A stretch of DNA of 64,000 nucleotides from Purshia tridentata (Eukaryota > Streptophyta > Magnoliopsida > Rosales > Rosaceae). The DNA is taken from contig QANT01002318.1 in the NCBI GenBank assembly GCA_003254885.1, positions 1-64,000 on the forward strand, written 5' to 3'. The stretch's first letter is position 1. Each line of letters opens with the position of its first letter. This document shows, one piece after another, positions 1 through 12,463 of the stretch. Made by a program: the position numbers and the translations under genes. The notes under the pieces were generated by a model, which had not been told where the DNA came from, did no database searches, and was given only the letters and a program-made list of their open reading frames with translations.

Positions 1-202
1 TGTATATAATGAGTGTATATATTATTTTTCGCTCAATGCATAATTACATGATTAGCATATTAAAAGATGTTGTGAAAAAATATATATACACTTTTTATTG
101 TAAGTTTTTTTTTAATTACTAGGTGTTAGAATTTAAAAAATAAATAAAAGTAAAAATATGATTGTTATTGTGGATCAATGACATAGTTAATAGTATTTAA
201 TA

Positions 203-620
203 GTGAGAGCGTCTCTAAAATACTCTTCAAATAAAAAATTCTTTATTTTTTGAAGAGAAAAAAGAGTATTTTAGCTTTAAGAGATTCTTCAAAATGAATC
301 TTTAATTTAAAGTTCAAATTTAAGACTTTCTCTCTTCTCTTCAAATATCAATGGCATTGAATTGTATTTATAATTTTCATAAAATTTTCATTATTTTTTG
401 TCCAATAAAAAATTTTAAATTAAATAAATTAAACTTTATTTTCTTTTGTTTTGTTTTGTTTGAATAGAAATTTAATTAGTACATCAAAAAAATATAAATA
501 ATTAAAATTATAATTTGGAATAAAAATTTCAAATAGCAAATATCATTATTCATATTGACACATAAATCAACAAATCACAATTTATAAAATAATTTTAAAA
601 AATCTTTTAGAGATACTTTA
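203..620. mobile_element. probable MITE, degenerate
   Basis: AT-rich segment bounded by related inverted ends: GTCTCTAAAA near 211 on the left and TTTTAGAGATAC near 605-616 on the right. The left end also folds on itself, because TAAAATACTCTTCAAA pairs with the TTTGAAGAG...AGAGTATTTTA that follows. Size (about 420 bp), terminal inverted repeats and lack of coding fit a non-autonomous DNA transposon. The target duplication is not clear, so superfamily and exact ends are uncertain. The rest of 1-1480 holds no gene that I can support. Confidence 0.35.
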
Positions 621-1480
621 ATAATAGTATTCAAACACTTATTTATAATACATACTAAATTAATTTAATTTATACTATTAAAAACTGTGCAAGAAATATT
701 TAAATTATCAACTATAAAAATGATTTGTGATTATTAGCAAGCAATTGTTTAATATTGTGGTCCAGTCAAAATAATATTGCCAGGTGGCAGTTCCTTATTT
801 GCATACTATTTTTAGGTTTTGCAATACAATGTATTTCATTTTTTTGCGAGAACTTGGAGAGTGGTGATGGTGTCCATCAGTAGTCAATTTTTGCACATTT
901 CAAAAGCTATCTTTCAATACTGGTATTATTGCCTCTATGATTTCATGTCAATTCTCAGATCTCTCTTCAACTTTATTAATTGCATGCACCTAAAACATGC
1001 TATTTATCAAACATATTGCTTTATTCGACCCAAAAGAAAAAGTACAGAATTTGTTGTTTTATATTTGATTTCCCTATGGAAACTACTATTCTGAAGATAT
1101 GAGAAATGTTATTCTTAGTGTCAAAACTTACATTATTATAAACTATTTTATTAATATATTCTTAAATTTATAATATATAATTAAATTAAAAATTAAGTAA
1201 AACAAATAAATGATCCAAAATTGTGTAGCAAACAAGCAGAACGGGTATGGCATGAGTCTCTATTTCATCTTAGATATGTTAATTATAATAAATCAAGGTT
1301 TCATATTGAAATGAGAACCAAAATAATTATATGAAAACACAGTATATATATATATATTATAGGTTAGTGCTTCCACTAATAATTAGTACAGTATTAGAAA
1401 ATATAAGATTATATTTATTTTCATACATCAAATGCACTACGCTACCATCAAAATCACACTTGCATATCACATTTGGTAAA

Positions 1481-1752
1481 AAGTCGCTTCTTTTTTGGAT
1501 TATTATGAAGTTATCAATCATCAAACATGAGATGTGGCCACACCAAATTATTATAAAGGTTGGGCTATCTTTTTTTTAATTATCACATTCAAAATGAGAG
1601 CCATCAAATTATAAATAAAGTCGCTTCTTTTTTGGATTATTATGAAGTCATCAATCATCAAACATGAGATGTGGCCACACCAAATTATTATAAAGGTTGG
1701 GCTATCTTTTTTTTAATAATCACATTCAAAATGAGAGCCATCAAATTATAAA
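1481..1752. repeat. tandem duplication, 137-bp unit, two copies
   Basis: Two nearly identical adjacent copies (1481-1617 and 1618-about 1752), each starting AAGTCGCTTCTTTTTTGG and ending in CCATCAAATTATAAAT. The very few differences suggest a recent local duplication. There is no coding content. Confidence 0.9.
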
Positions 1753-2379
1753 TGATTATATCACGTGGCTTTTATATTTCTTCCTTCAACTCTACTCGAT
1801 TCATTTTCAGTCCTTCTTCGGGTTCTGATTTGAAGTGTTATGACATGATGCATGCATGCCAGCAAACATCTTTTCAGTAACATTTACGTGTAATTTGCTT
1901 GTGGTACAGTACTTGTCTGTATATTAATGAAAAAATGATTTTCAAAACATTTTAGAATAATATGATTTAATAACAAGCATTTTTCGAATGTTAAATATGT
2001 CACAAGTTCATATAGAAATTTAGGGTTCTTATTCTAGTTTAGGATATGAATTTTTGGGTTGTTCAATAGTTATAACTATGGAATTTACTGCACTCACGAA
2101 ACTAACAACATATATTATAAGAATACATTTTATCTTCAAATTTGACAAAATTCAAACATTCCTTCCCTTTTTCTTCCCATATTAAAAAAAAAAAAGTTTT
2201 CACAAGGCTAAGAAATGCATTGAAAACATAATGCACTCAATTTTGATGAACTTTAGTTGATGCTTAAAGGAACTTGAATAATTAATTTAGAGAATATGAT
2301 CAACAAAAAGAAGTAGGGACGGTGAGAATTTATTTGAACAATTAAGAAAGGGCATGAATCAATATAGCAAAGCAAGGAC

Positions 2380-2786
2380 TAGGGGCGGGCAACAAGGCGG
2401 TTCAAACCAACCCATTGACCGAAAAGTGCTGGTCTGGTTTAGTGGTGACACATCCAAAGTCGGTAGAATACCAAACCAAACCGGCACTATGCCGTCGTAA
2501 ACGGGTTGCTAGGCTTAAACCCAAACCGACCGAGCAATTGCCTGGACCATCGAAAAATTGCCCGGACCAACAAGCTCTCGCCTAGACAGCAGTGCTTCTT
2601 CGGCTAGTCTCATGTTGCCAAAATCGACCATTGATCCACCCAACCCGATGATAGTTGGGTTGGATTGGTTCGATGGAAACACCCATTTTCTCAATCTTGG
2701 TTGGTCTTGCGGCGCAAACCAATTATACTAGTCCGGTGGGCGGATTGGGTCCAAAATTGACCTAACACAACCCGTGCCCACCCCTA
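2380..2786. mobile_element. hAT-type non-autonomous DNA transposon (MITE)
   Basis: A 407-bp insertion with terminal inverted repeats TAGGGGCGGGCA at the left and TGCCCACCCCTA at the right. It is flanked by a perfect 8-bp target duplication GCAAGGAC (2372-2379 and 2787-2794). Eight-bp duplications and this terminus are typical of hAT elements. The interior is GC-richer than its surroundings and full of CCAACCC/GGTTCGG-like words, with no transposase ORF. Both ends and the duplication are clean, so the insertion looks fairly young. Confidence 0.88.
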
Positions 2787-2794
2787 GCAAGGAC

Positions 2795-4200
2795 CATTGA
2801 CCCATCGCGATCATGTTGCATTTTGTAATTAGGAATGAACTTATAAATTGCCCTCATTTCTCTATTTCATTTTTTTTTATATGTGCCATGCACATCATTG
2901 TTTGTTGGATATACATTTCTTTAAAAACATTGCCTTATTTTATATCACCCCTGCACATACCAACTCCACTTCAATTTTTTTATTTTATGTCCATCTCTCT
3001 TTGCTAACAAGACGAACCTCATAATTGCTTAATGTCTGACTTTTGTTTGGATTAAATTCCATACATGAAGTTGCAGGCACGACATCGTTTTCATGAACCT
3101 GGCTACCAAATCCCGACATCAGTACATTTATATGCTCGTATATATATGCATTGTGATGGTAGAGGACCTAGAGTTTGTGTTTGTATTTAATCATTCAATT
3201 TGTATTATACATATTTTTCATCCTCTTATTCTTTATATGTGTATTATATTTAAACATTATGGTTTGATGATGATAACGTAACCACAAACTAAAGCAACTT
3301 AGTACCAAATTTGTAGATAGGGACTGTTTTCCATGTTTACTAGAGGAGGGGACAGGAATTATACACAAATACTTTTTATTCTTATGGATGGACCGGACCA
3401 GCCCATATCTTGAGCCCAACCAACATTGAATACGTGGTTTGGGCCAACCTGTTTTGATGACCCTAACGGGCCAAGATTGCCCAACAAATGTCTAGGCCTT
3501 GAAAACCTACGGGTGACCCAACCCGATTCATTTACATGCCTATGCTATACTGCACTAGCTGTTACATTGTCATATAGAAGTGGAAGAGTCTATCAAGGGA
3601 GCTCTAATAGCTCTTCCTTTGCCCACTTAAAAGTAAATCTCACTTTACCCCTAAATTTTACACCCTATTATCTACACTCTCTGCTCCATCTATTATTTGG
3701 AGTTCTAGAATTCTGTTTTGAGTTATTTTTATATGGTTGTAAAGAAAAGATAAATAGCTTCAAAAGTGAGAGTGAGATTATTGAATTTGGTGAAGGTTGT
3801 ATAGGTCAAAAGTTGGGCTAAATTGAGATAAAAATTGGACTAATAGAGTTGAGAAAACTTGGATATTGAGAGTTATTTGTAAAGTTCGGGAGACAAAATA
3901 GAAGGATTTATCTTTAAGGGGCAAAGTGAAAAAATTTAGCTTCAAGAGTATTTATGCGGATAAACCTAAATATTATAATTCTTTAAAATTAGTTTGAGAA
4001 TTTTGCTTTAGGTATGATAGGAAGCTAATTTCACTAGTGATTGGTTAGTTGATAAATAACAAATAACATTCTCTTTTGGGATCTCAATACTGTAGGAAAG
4101 TGGCATTTTGATTTAGAGATATATAGGACTTATAAGGCTTTGAGTTGTGCAAATGAATTTTACACTTAAGACCCAACACAAATCGCGTTACTTTTTCTTT
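2795..4200. other. intergenic, no gene seen
   Basis: AT-rich sequence without a supportable gene. Around 3375-3540 lies a GC-richer patch with CCAACCCGA/GGGCCAA words like those inside the hAT element at 2380, probably an old relative without recognisable ends. The 131-codon open frame at 3426 starts in this patch and has no protein-like composition. Confidence 0.5.
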
Positions 4201-4460
4201 TCAATATGTCGAAATTGAGTGATACCACAATATATCAAAGATATTTCTTACAAGTGATTTAAATATTGGCAGTTCGATTCACTATTTCTTTTTCAATATT
4301 TTGGTGATTTTGCCGATGTTTTTATCATTTTCAATATGTCGAAATTGAGTGATACCGCAATATATCAAAGATATTTCTTACAAGTGATTTAAATATTGGC
4401 AGTTCGATTCACTATTTCTTGTTCAATATTTTGGTGATTTTGCCGATGTTTTTATCCTTG
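4201..4460. repeat. tandem duplication, 130-bp unit, two copies
   Basis: Copies 4201-4330 and 4331-4460, each beginning TCAATATGTCGAAATTGAG and ending in TGCCGATGTTTTTATC, differ at only a few positions. Recent local duplication in intergenic DNA about 0.8 kb upstream of the DUF604 gene. Confidence 0.9.
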
Positions 4461-4823
4461 CTCATTTCCACATTATTGCTTGTTTTAGAATGTAAAATTA
4501 TTATTAAAATTTAAATATTAGATTTGAATATTAAAATTTTGACACACATAATTTTTAAAAATTTAGTCAAATCAGAACATGACCCATAAATTGATTAAAA
4601 GAAAAAAATCAATAAAAGCATTGTCTATTTGTAATTTCTCAAATTCAAACTCTTAATAGTACTCTTTTTGACCCCACTTATAAAATTCAAATTTCGGATT
4701 AAATTCGAACCCTCTTTCAATCTTATTTCCGGATTTACATTGAGCCGAAATAAACGGTGGACTCATTGTGGACTGCTGTTTTCCGCGCCTGCGGGAATAT
4801 TTCCCGGTCAAAATGCTTTATTG

Positions 4824-4889
4824 ACGTGGCATGTTCAGGGTTTAGCGGAGATTTTGTCCACACCGTACACCGCACGCCGCACACGTGGC
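4824..4889 (+). promoter_or_regulatory. two ABRE/G-box-like motifs in the DUF604 gene promoter
   Basis: ACGTGGC occurs at 4824-4830 and again inside ACACGTGGC at 4881-4889, where CACGTG (4882-4887) is a full G-box. Two such motifs within 70 bp, about 400-470 bp upstream of the start codon, are what bZIP/ABF factors bind in abscisic-acid and stress responses. Function is inferred from motif identity only. Confidence 0.4.
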
Positions 4890-5172
4890 GCACTTCATCC
4901 GAGTGTACGGCCATGATTTTCCCCTTCCCCAATTGTCAATCCATCATCGCATCTGCTGCCACGCGCCACACAACCGCGCTAACACACGCGTGCATTGGTT
5001 GTATTGTAATTTGCATCAGAGTCTCTCTCTCTCACTCTCACTGTAGAGCTCCAAAAATTTCAAAAAAAAAAAGAAACAGCAAACCAGTACATACAGACTC
5101 AGTACCAGAGTGAGTCAGTCCGTCAGTCAGTTACAGACTCAAAACGGTGCGTTTTGTAGTCCCAAATCCGTA

Positions 5173-5199
5173 ATGGCCCGAATCCTAATACCCATGTAA
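5173..5199 (+). other. short upstream ORF before the DUF604 gene
   Basis: ATG at 5173 opens eight codons (MARILIPM) ending in TAA at 5197-5199, 93 nt before the chosen main start. A second upstream ATG at 5277 lies out of frame with the main ORF. Whether these lie in the mRNA depends on the transcription start, which the sequence does not fix. Confidence 0.35.
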
Positions 5200-5292
5200 T
5201 ACTCAACCAGTCTTGAATCTTGATTAGTTTAGATTCTTTGGGGTTTCGATTTTTCGGTGGCGACCGGTGGAAAGAAATGAACGTTGGGGGTG

Positions 5293-7385
5293 ATGACGAT
5301 CAAAGACCAAGACAACAACAACAACCGATCACCCAGAATCCGACGGTGGCGGCAGAACCACGTGACCACCGCCGCAATTTGCATCGCCGCACTCTTAATC
5401 TCCACCGTCGCTTGGCTCTCTCTCGTTTTCTCCGGCACCCCCCAGTCTCTATCTGTCCCCCACTGGAACAAACCACACCCTCAGTCCCTGACTCGGTCCC
5501 TGACTCAGTCCCACAATCGCAGCCTTTCGGTCTCCCACAGCGAAGAATGGAAAAACTCGGAGCTGTCCCTAAACGATGTCGTATTCGGCATTGCCGGGTC
5601 GGCCCAACTCTGGAAGCGTCGCAAGGAGTACGTCAGACTTTGGTGGCGTCCAAACGACATGCGCGGTCACGTTTGGTTGGAAGAGAAGGTTCCAGAAGAA
5701 GACGGCGATTCGTCCTTGCCGCCGATCATGGTCTCCGAGGACACGTCTCGGTTCCGGTACACCAACCCTACGGGTCACCCTTCGGGACTCCGAATCTCCC
5801 GCATAGTCTCCGAGTGCTTCCGCCTCCGCCTGCCACGCGTCCGCTGGTTCGTCCTCGCCGATGACGACACCATCATTAACGCTGAGAACCTCGTGGCGGT
5901 GCTCGGCAAGTACGACCCTTCGGAGATGGTCTACGTGGGAAGCCCCTCCGAGAGCCACTCGGCCAACACGTACTTCAGTCACTCCATGGCTTTCGGCGGT
6001 GGGGGTATCGCTATCAGCCACCCTCTCGCCGAAGCCCTCTCTGAAATGCAAGACGAGTGCCTTGAGAGGTACCCAAAGCTCTATGGAAGCGATGATCGAC
6101 TCCATGCCTGCATTACTGAACTTGGTGTCCCTCTAACCAGAGAGCCTGGCTTCCACCAGGTAACATCTATCTTTGGGGAGCATTGCTTAATTGGTTATAT
6201 GGGTTTGTTCTGGTGTATGATATTAGGGGTGGATATGCATATTTCTATATACTTGTAGAGCATCGCTTAATTGGTCAAATGGTTTGCTCTGGTATTGTGA
6301 TATTAGGGGTACATATGCATATTCTTATCTGTTTTGTAGAGCATTGCTTAATTGGTCAAATGGGTTTGCTCAGGGAGTGTGATATTTGGGGTACATATGC
6401 ATATTTCTATCTGTTTTGTGGAGCATTGCTTAATTGGTCAAATGGGTTTGTCCTGGTAGTGTGATATTAGGGGTACATATACATATATGTATCTAAATTT
6501 GTAGAGCATTGTTTAATTAGTCAAATGGGTTTGTTTTTCAGTGTGATATTTGAGGTACATATGCATGTTTCTGTCTATTTTGTAAAGCATGGTTTATTTG
6601 GTTGAAATGGGTTTGTTCTGGCAGTGTGATATTAGGGGAAACGCGCATGGTCTTCTGTCTTCTCATCCAATAGCACCATTTGTGTCCATCCACCATGTTG
6701 AAGCTGTTGATCCTTTGTATCCTGGTTCCACCTCTCTACAAAGTTTGAAGCTCTTTACACAGGCTATGAGACTCCAACCCACCAGCTTTTTGCAGCGGTC
6801 CATTTGTTATGATCATCGACGCCGTCTTACATTTGCAGTCTCGCTTGGTTATGTGGTGCAAGTGTTTTCGCATATTGTGCTCCCTCGTGACCTTGAGCGC
6901 TCAGAGCAGACTTACTCTGCTTGGAATGGGATAAGCCACAAGAATGAATTTGATTTCGATACCAAGGATCCTTATAGATCAGTTTGTAAGAAGCCTTTCC
7001 TCTTCTTCTTGAAGGATGTTAGGACCCAGGGTAATGCTACATTGGGCTCCTATATGCGGACTAGAGCGAAAGATGAGTTCAAGAGAAAAGTTTTCTGCTT
7101 CCCTCGATCCCGGCATTTGCGCAATCTGCGAAAAATTCAGGTGTTGGGCTATCCACTTACCAAGAAATGGCATTTGGTGTGTTTTCTCATTCAGCTGTTT
7201 TTTTTTTTCATGTGCACACTGTTGGCTTGTCTTCTGTCCTAGTTTCAGTGATATCTTGAATGCCTTTCTCACAGGTACCACGCCGGCTATGTTGCAAACT
7301 GGACCAAACAAGTGAGGAAGTCCTTAGATTAACAGTGGGACAGTGCGCTATGGGAGCTTCTGGTTCTATTACTGAGCCTAAATGA
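5293..7385 (+). CDS. DUF604 family fringe-like glycosyltransferase
   Basis: Three exons: 5293-6159, 6625-7176 and 7275-7385, giving 509 aa. All junctions are GT-AG and phase 0. Residues about 25-47 form a single signal-anchor helix, so it is a likely type II Golgi protein. The C-terminal two thirds match the plant DUF604 (Pfam PF04646) proteins related to fringe/beta-1,3-glycosyltransferases. The acidic DDD triad at residues 190-192 (in FVLADDDT) is the expected metal/nucleotide-sugar site, and EDECLERYP-, GSDDRLHAC- and HPIAPFVSIHH-like blocks are family hallmarks. Donor sugar and acceptor are unknown. Best Arabidopsis match from memory is At1g33250, the neighbour of GTL1 there too. An ATG 16 nt upstream (5277) is out of frame and opens about 196 codons; the chosen start is the one that keeps the membrane anchor and family sequence. 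Intron 1 carries a minisatellite that copies the exon 2 junction. Confidence 0.92.
6178..6650 (+). repeat. about 81-bp minisatellite spanning intron 1/exon 2 junction
   Basis: Five head-to-tail units start at 6178, 6258, 6339, 6421 and 6504, each near 80-83 bp and each beginning GAGCATYGCTTAATTGG or a close variant. A partial sixth starts at 6585 and runs through the functional acceptor (6622-6624) into the first bases of exon 2. Each unit carries a version of TGTGATATTAGGGG, the first bases of exon 2. Unit 4 has an acceptor-like TAG at 6457-6459 and unit 5 a CAG after a strong pyrimidine run at 6539-6541. Use of the unit-5 site would reach a TGA after three codons. Confidence 0.93.
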
Positions 7386-8890
7386 CTATTTGGTGGATGG
7401 TGGAACTTGGTATACTCTCAATCAATTTGGATTTTGGACATGATCATCACTTGCTGTTATCTGTTCGGCTGACGTCTGGCAAATTCTGAAAACATGTGCT
7501 TGCAGATATGAGAGTGCTTCATTGAACACTAAAAGTTGAAGACAAGCATGCGAACCTTTGGCTTGTGATTATATTCTTTGCCTTCAATTTTGTTCAGAAG
7601 GTATCTAATCATAAATTGAGATCTAACATCTGCTACTTCTGATTAAGTGAGACAAAGTGGTAGGTTTTAACAAATAAGATATTCAAACTAGTGAAAATTT
7701 TATTGAACCTCTGGTTTTGATCGAGCCTCTTTTTCTCTTTATTCGTTTTGTTCCTTGGCCGTGGTGTAAGTACAGTTACTGAAGAGAACTTTCAATTTAT
7801 GTCCCAATGGTTGAAACTTGAAATGATCTAACCAAATTAGACAGGCTGTGGGCAGATCATCATCTAAAGTAGGAATGTTAAGAATTCTTACATATAGTAC
7901 AAGAAAATGAGCATTGTTTACAAGTAAAATCTGCTGCTTGAAAAATGATTTTGAGTAATTGAATTTGGGATGTGCATAAATTCTAAGGCTATATAATTAT
8001 GACAAATTAAACATGAATCTGAGGTCTTGATACAGGCCCTTAGATTTAGGGAATAGGACTTCCTTGAGGATAAACCTGAGACTTGTAAATATTGATCGAG
8101 GCCTTACGGTTGAACGGTACGTGAGAGAGTTGCAGGTTTGAAATGATGTATTGATAGAGTTGTTATGATGTGAACATAGTTTTCAGCACTTAATGTTGGC
8201 TGTAGAATTAATTTTGCCAATTAGCTAGATTATAGATATAGCCATTTGATATTGCCTGAACTTTAAGAGAAGCCCATCTAGAGAATAAACTTAATTACGT
8301 GCAAGTAAACTTGTTTGGTCCTTAATGGACTTGTCTTTGTTCCCCTTATTATGTGAAAATATGGTTTCCTTTGCTTGTTTCCAAAGTTTGTCAAGTTTAG
8401 TTGAAATGACACTGAAACAGGTTTAGATAATTATAAATTAATACACTTGTATTGAACTTTCTGTCTGTTTAGTTTTTGTCTACTAGCTATTAGAAGCGCA
8501 TAAAGCATTCACTATGAAGTTCAAGTGTAGCCTTAATTAATAAACATCCATTTTAGTTAGCATATGAAGGTGGACTGCCCTTTTAGGTCAAAGTTCTTAG
8601 TTGGAGGAGCAGGACAGGAGGGTAGACTTTATCTTGGACTGGGCTTGGTATGGGAGTTGTCAAAATTGATATGTGTCGCCTGAAGCTCAACTTAATTTTG
8701 AATCAAGGCCCTTACCCTGAGAGGGTTGTCCTTAAATAGGTTGAAAAATAATAATTATATGTATTTTGTTTGATCTAATAATGAAGCAAACATGACACTA
8801 GTGTGTGTCTGAGGGTAGGTCGGTGTAAAAATAAGAAAGAAGAGATAGGAGAGCATGTTAGGGCCAGCTCAGAGGTTAGTAGTGGTAGTA
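7386..8890. other. 3' flank and intergenic DNA
   Basis: Presumed 3' untranslated region and trailing intergenic sequence of the DUF604 gene. No other gene, RNA or clear element seen. Confidence 0.5.
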
Positions 8891-9034
8891 GTAGTAAGAT
8901 ACACATAGACTCTCTAGGCATTAATTATTAATTAATAAAAAAAAAAATTATAAGTGGTTAAAGTAGTAAGATACACATAGACTCTCTAGGCATTAATTAT
9001 TAATTAATAAAATAAAAAAATTATAAGTGGTTAA
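8891..9034. repeat. tandem duplication, 72-bp unit, two copies
   Basis: GTAGTAAGATACACATAGAC starts at 8891 and again at 8963, and each copy ends in TTATAAGTGGTTAA. The copies are almost identical, differing mainly in the length of the A run. Recent local duplication. Confidence 0.9.
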
Positions 9035-12000
9035 AAATGAGAAAGGTAAGATAGGATCGCAAGTGGCATGTGGAGTGATCGGGGGGCATGGGGGTGGGAG
9101 GGTAGATGCCAGGCAGTTAGGGGTTTCTCAAATCCGGGAGAAACGCCACGCACGTTCTCTCTCTCTCTCTCTCTCATGGAATATGGGCCCCCCTTTCTAC
9201 AGCTGTGCCAATCTGTTCTTGTCTGCCTCTCCTCAACCTCCTTAATGCTAATGCGCCTCTCTCTCTCTCTCTCTTCCCAAACTCTTATCCCATTTATATT
9301 CATTCACTTTCACTCTTACCCACCCATCCTTGTCTACTTTCTATATTTCTCTCTTTTCTTCCTTGTTCAGTTAATTTTTTTAATTTCCATTTCCAGTAAA
9401 TTACATGTAAAATACTATTTCATTTTATTCACCCACGGTTAATTCAATACTCATACTACTAGATTTTAATTCTCTCCTTTTTTGTTTTGTTTTTATTATA
9501 ATTATGTAACATAAATCTAATCATCGATTTATGTAATTCACCAACACTCAAAAAATGTTACAAATTAATAATATATATGTTACTCCTCACACTTGGATAA
9601 TAAATACGTGATAAATTCAATCAGAGATTCGAAACCCATACTAATACGTTCATACATAATTTCACCTAAGTAGTTGTTTAAATTTATTATTTTATAATAT
9701 GTTAGACTAATCGGTAACCTTTTCTTTCCAACCCATGTGTGTATGATTCCACTTGATCAATAGTTTTAATTTACAATTTGATAACATAAAAAGTTTAGAA
9801 TATTTAATATCAACCTCTTATTTAATTTCGACCCCAAAACCCTTATTGGAAATAGATCAATTTTGCTAAAAAGAGTCATATTTTATGATCGATCATATTA
9901 ATTGACTATATGAATGCGTGGCAATTATTGTACATACTTATATATATTTTTAATTAAATATCAATTGCCATGGTTACCATTAATTAAGGGGTGAAACGAA
10001 TTACACAACATTTTACCAAGTGGTAACTGCCTCCTTTTCTTGCATGGGCATATGCATCCATGTTAGAATCCGGTGGTCTAATAATTAAAATTTTCATTTG
10101 AGCAACAAAAGATGGTTGTCATGTGATGCCACCCAAGTTCCCTCCTACTCATCATTAACAAAAAAGAAAAAAAAAAGAAAAGAAAAAAAGGTTCCCTTCT
10201 AACTTGTACCATTATATAATAATTAATTAAAAAGAATCACACAAAACCAACGAAGCAAAAACTTGTTGGACAAATAATACCAGAATCAGATCGCTTAGGT
10301 TTACCAATTAATGATTATATATATAGCTTCCCAAATTAACAGAGAATAGTCTTAATTAATTATTTCTTTGCAAAACTCATCTCTAGCCACCCAGCTCCTA
10401 CCTTTAATTGGTTTTAACATATTAGTAATTAGCTTAATTAATACATGCATTCATGCATGCATGCATACACATATAACGTATGATTGCCACAATGATCGAT
10501 ATAGAAACATTTGGTTTTCTCAGCATCATCATGATGAGGTTGAGATCAGTACTGTATTTAATGTGTCCCACACAATGTGTTAATGCGATTAAAAGTTGGT
10601 TTTGTGTGAATGAAAGAAGTTTAAAATGGAAAAAATGAGTTGCACCCAGGAGTTGTGCGCTGTCATTTGGTGTTAATTAACTTAATTTTGAGCATATAAT
10701 TATGAATTAATTGCTGCTGGCATTGTTGTTGTAAAATAGGCCTAGCTTCTCTGTTTCTCTCTCTCTCTCACTCTCACTCTCTCTCTCTCTCTCTCTGATA
10801 TAAATATATGTGAATTCGATCCATAGTACATACACATATTGATGAACCTCCCTAGAGGTCCAATCACATGGGACTTATTAAGCATGTCAGATGGAGATGG
10901 GACCCACTAACTTTGTTTAAACTAAAGTCATATCTGAGTCTGACAACATCACACCCAGTCCCTCCTCCCTCCAGGTTAATTCAAAGTTTCCATGTGGGAT
11001 TAAAATTTAATTCCTCTTTCCATCGTATCATTACTCAATAGTCACTTTATTAATTAACAATAAATATATATATAATTTTGTATGAGGGGTTTGAGATTTG
11101 AGGATAGAGAAAGAGGAGCGTGTAGTATATATAATTTAATTGCTAGCGATAAAGATTAAAGCCGCAAGCAGATCAGATCTTATCAAGCCAGAGAGTGTGT
11201 GGTTGGGTTTAATTTTAACCATGGTTAAGTCTCAGTGTACATATTCTTATTCCTGTGCTAGTAGGTACGCCCCAGGTTTTCGAGTTTGTTCCAGCTCATA
11301 AATTTGTATAAAGGATGTCAATTTGGATGTGTAAAAAACAAAAAAAGATTCTTCTACGGCTCTCTTATGTTGGAACAATTCTGATCTCAACATATAATTT
11401 ATCCCATTACGTAATCAATTATTATAAAAAGAACGTTGCATAAAATTTTATAGTAAAAATTTAATTTACACACTAACACAATTATTTTTTAAAATTTTTA
11501 ACTGACAAATTTACTTCTTAAGAATAGAGTTTAAATTTATAAGACGTGGTGATCATATATGACATATAAATTTCAACTTTAGATGAATATATATATTTTT
11601 GCAAGTTGCAACAAGAATTTATTTGTGTGAGTTGGTTGTAGAGAGTGTGAGGAGTTGAGGGGAGGGGGCAAAATTTGGTGCTGGCCAGTTATGGTAAAGT
11701 TAAAGCAAAGTCCAATTGTATAAGGGCACACCCACAAGGGAGGGATTGTAGGGTCAATTCAAAGAGACATTATTGGAATGGCAAAGAAAGATCGATGGCC
11801 CTGGATTTTTATTCCTAAAGATGGATGTGAGGGTTGGGTATAGCTATGCCTCTTGACTCTTGATAGCTCCTCCTTTCAGTTTATTTGAGTTTTGTACTGT
11901 ATTATACATATTATGTATTATTTTTCTTTTATATTTGACAAACTTTATACTATATAATCATTGTATTGTATGACATAAAATTATTTTTGATTTTTTGACA

Positions 12001-12460
12001 TTGATATGTCTACCTTTTTATTTTAGGATGTAAAATTTTTGCTATCCACTACTACGTCATCGATCATTAGGGTTCAATAACTTAGTTTAAGCATTCGAAT
12101 GCGTAATAATATTCGATCTCTTTAGGCGTTCGAATGTTTAATACATTTTGTAATTATTATTTTGACAAAGGAAGATTGGATGTTATAATTACCACACTAA
12201 ACTCATTAGCTCGTATGTTAGCTTTTAAATATCTTAAAATTTTTTGATACCCTTATTAGCTAAATAGTCGATCAATTATTATTATTAGATGTGACTATAT
12301 TGAAAAAATCTAAACATCCATCTTAAAATTAATTGGCAATAGGAGGGAATAGTCTAAATCCTAGTAAGATCCTCACATTTTTAATGTTAGATTTATCTCA
12401 ACACACTCCCACAAGTGTAGCCATTGGGCCTTATATGCCGATAACTAAGTTCTGATACCA
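9035..12460. other. intergenic, low-complexity rich
   Basis: No supportable gene. Contains CT-rich microsatellites (near 9155-9175, 9257-9273 and 10757-10797), repeated GCATGCAT words near 10445-10466 and long AT-rich stretches. Part may be distal promoter of GTL1. Confidence 0.5.
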
Positions 12461-12463
12461 TCC

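Noticed and set aside
819-1094. 91-codon open frame in AT-rich intergenic DNA
   Set aside because: Random-looking composition, no upstream promoter features and no recognisable family.
3426-3821. 131-codon frame as a gene
   Set aside because: Begins in a degenerate transposon-like patch and runs into AT-rich DNA; no domain or splice context.
5569-6105. 178-codon antisense frame in DUF604 exon 1
   Set aside because: Shadow of a GC-rich exon with no family resemblance; the sense strand is clearly the gene.
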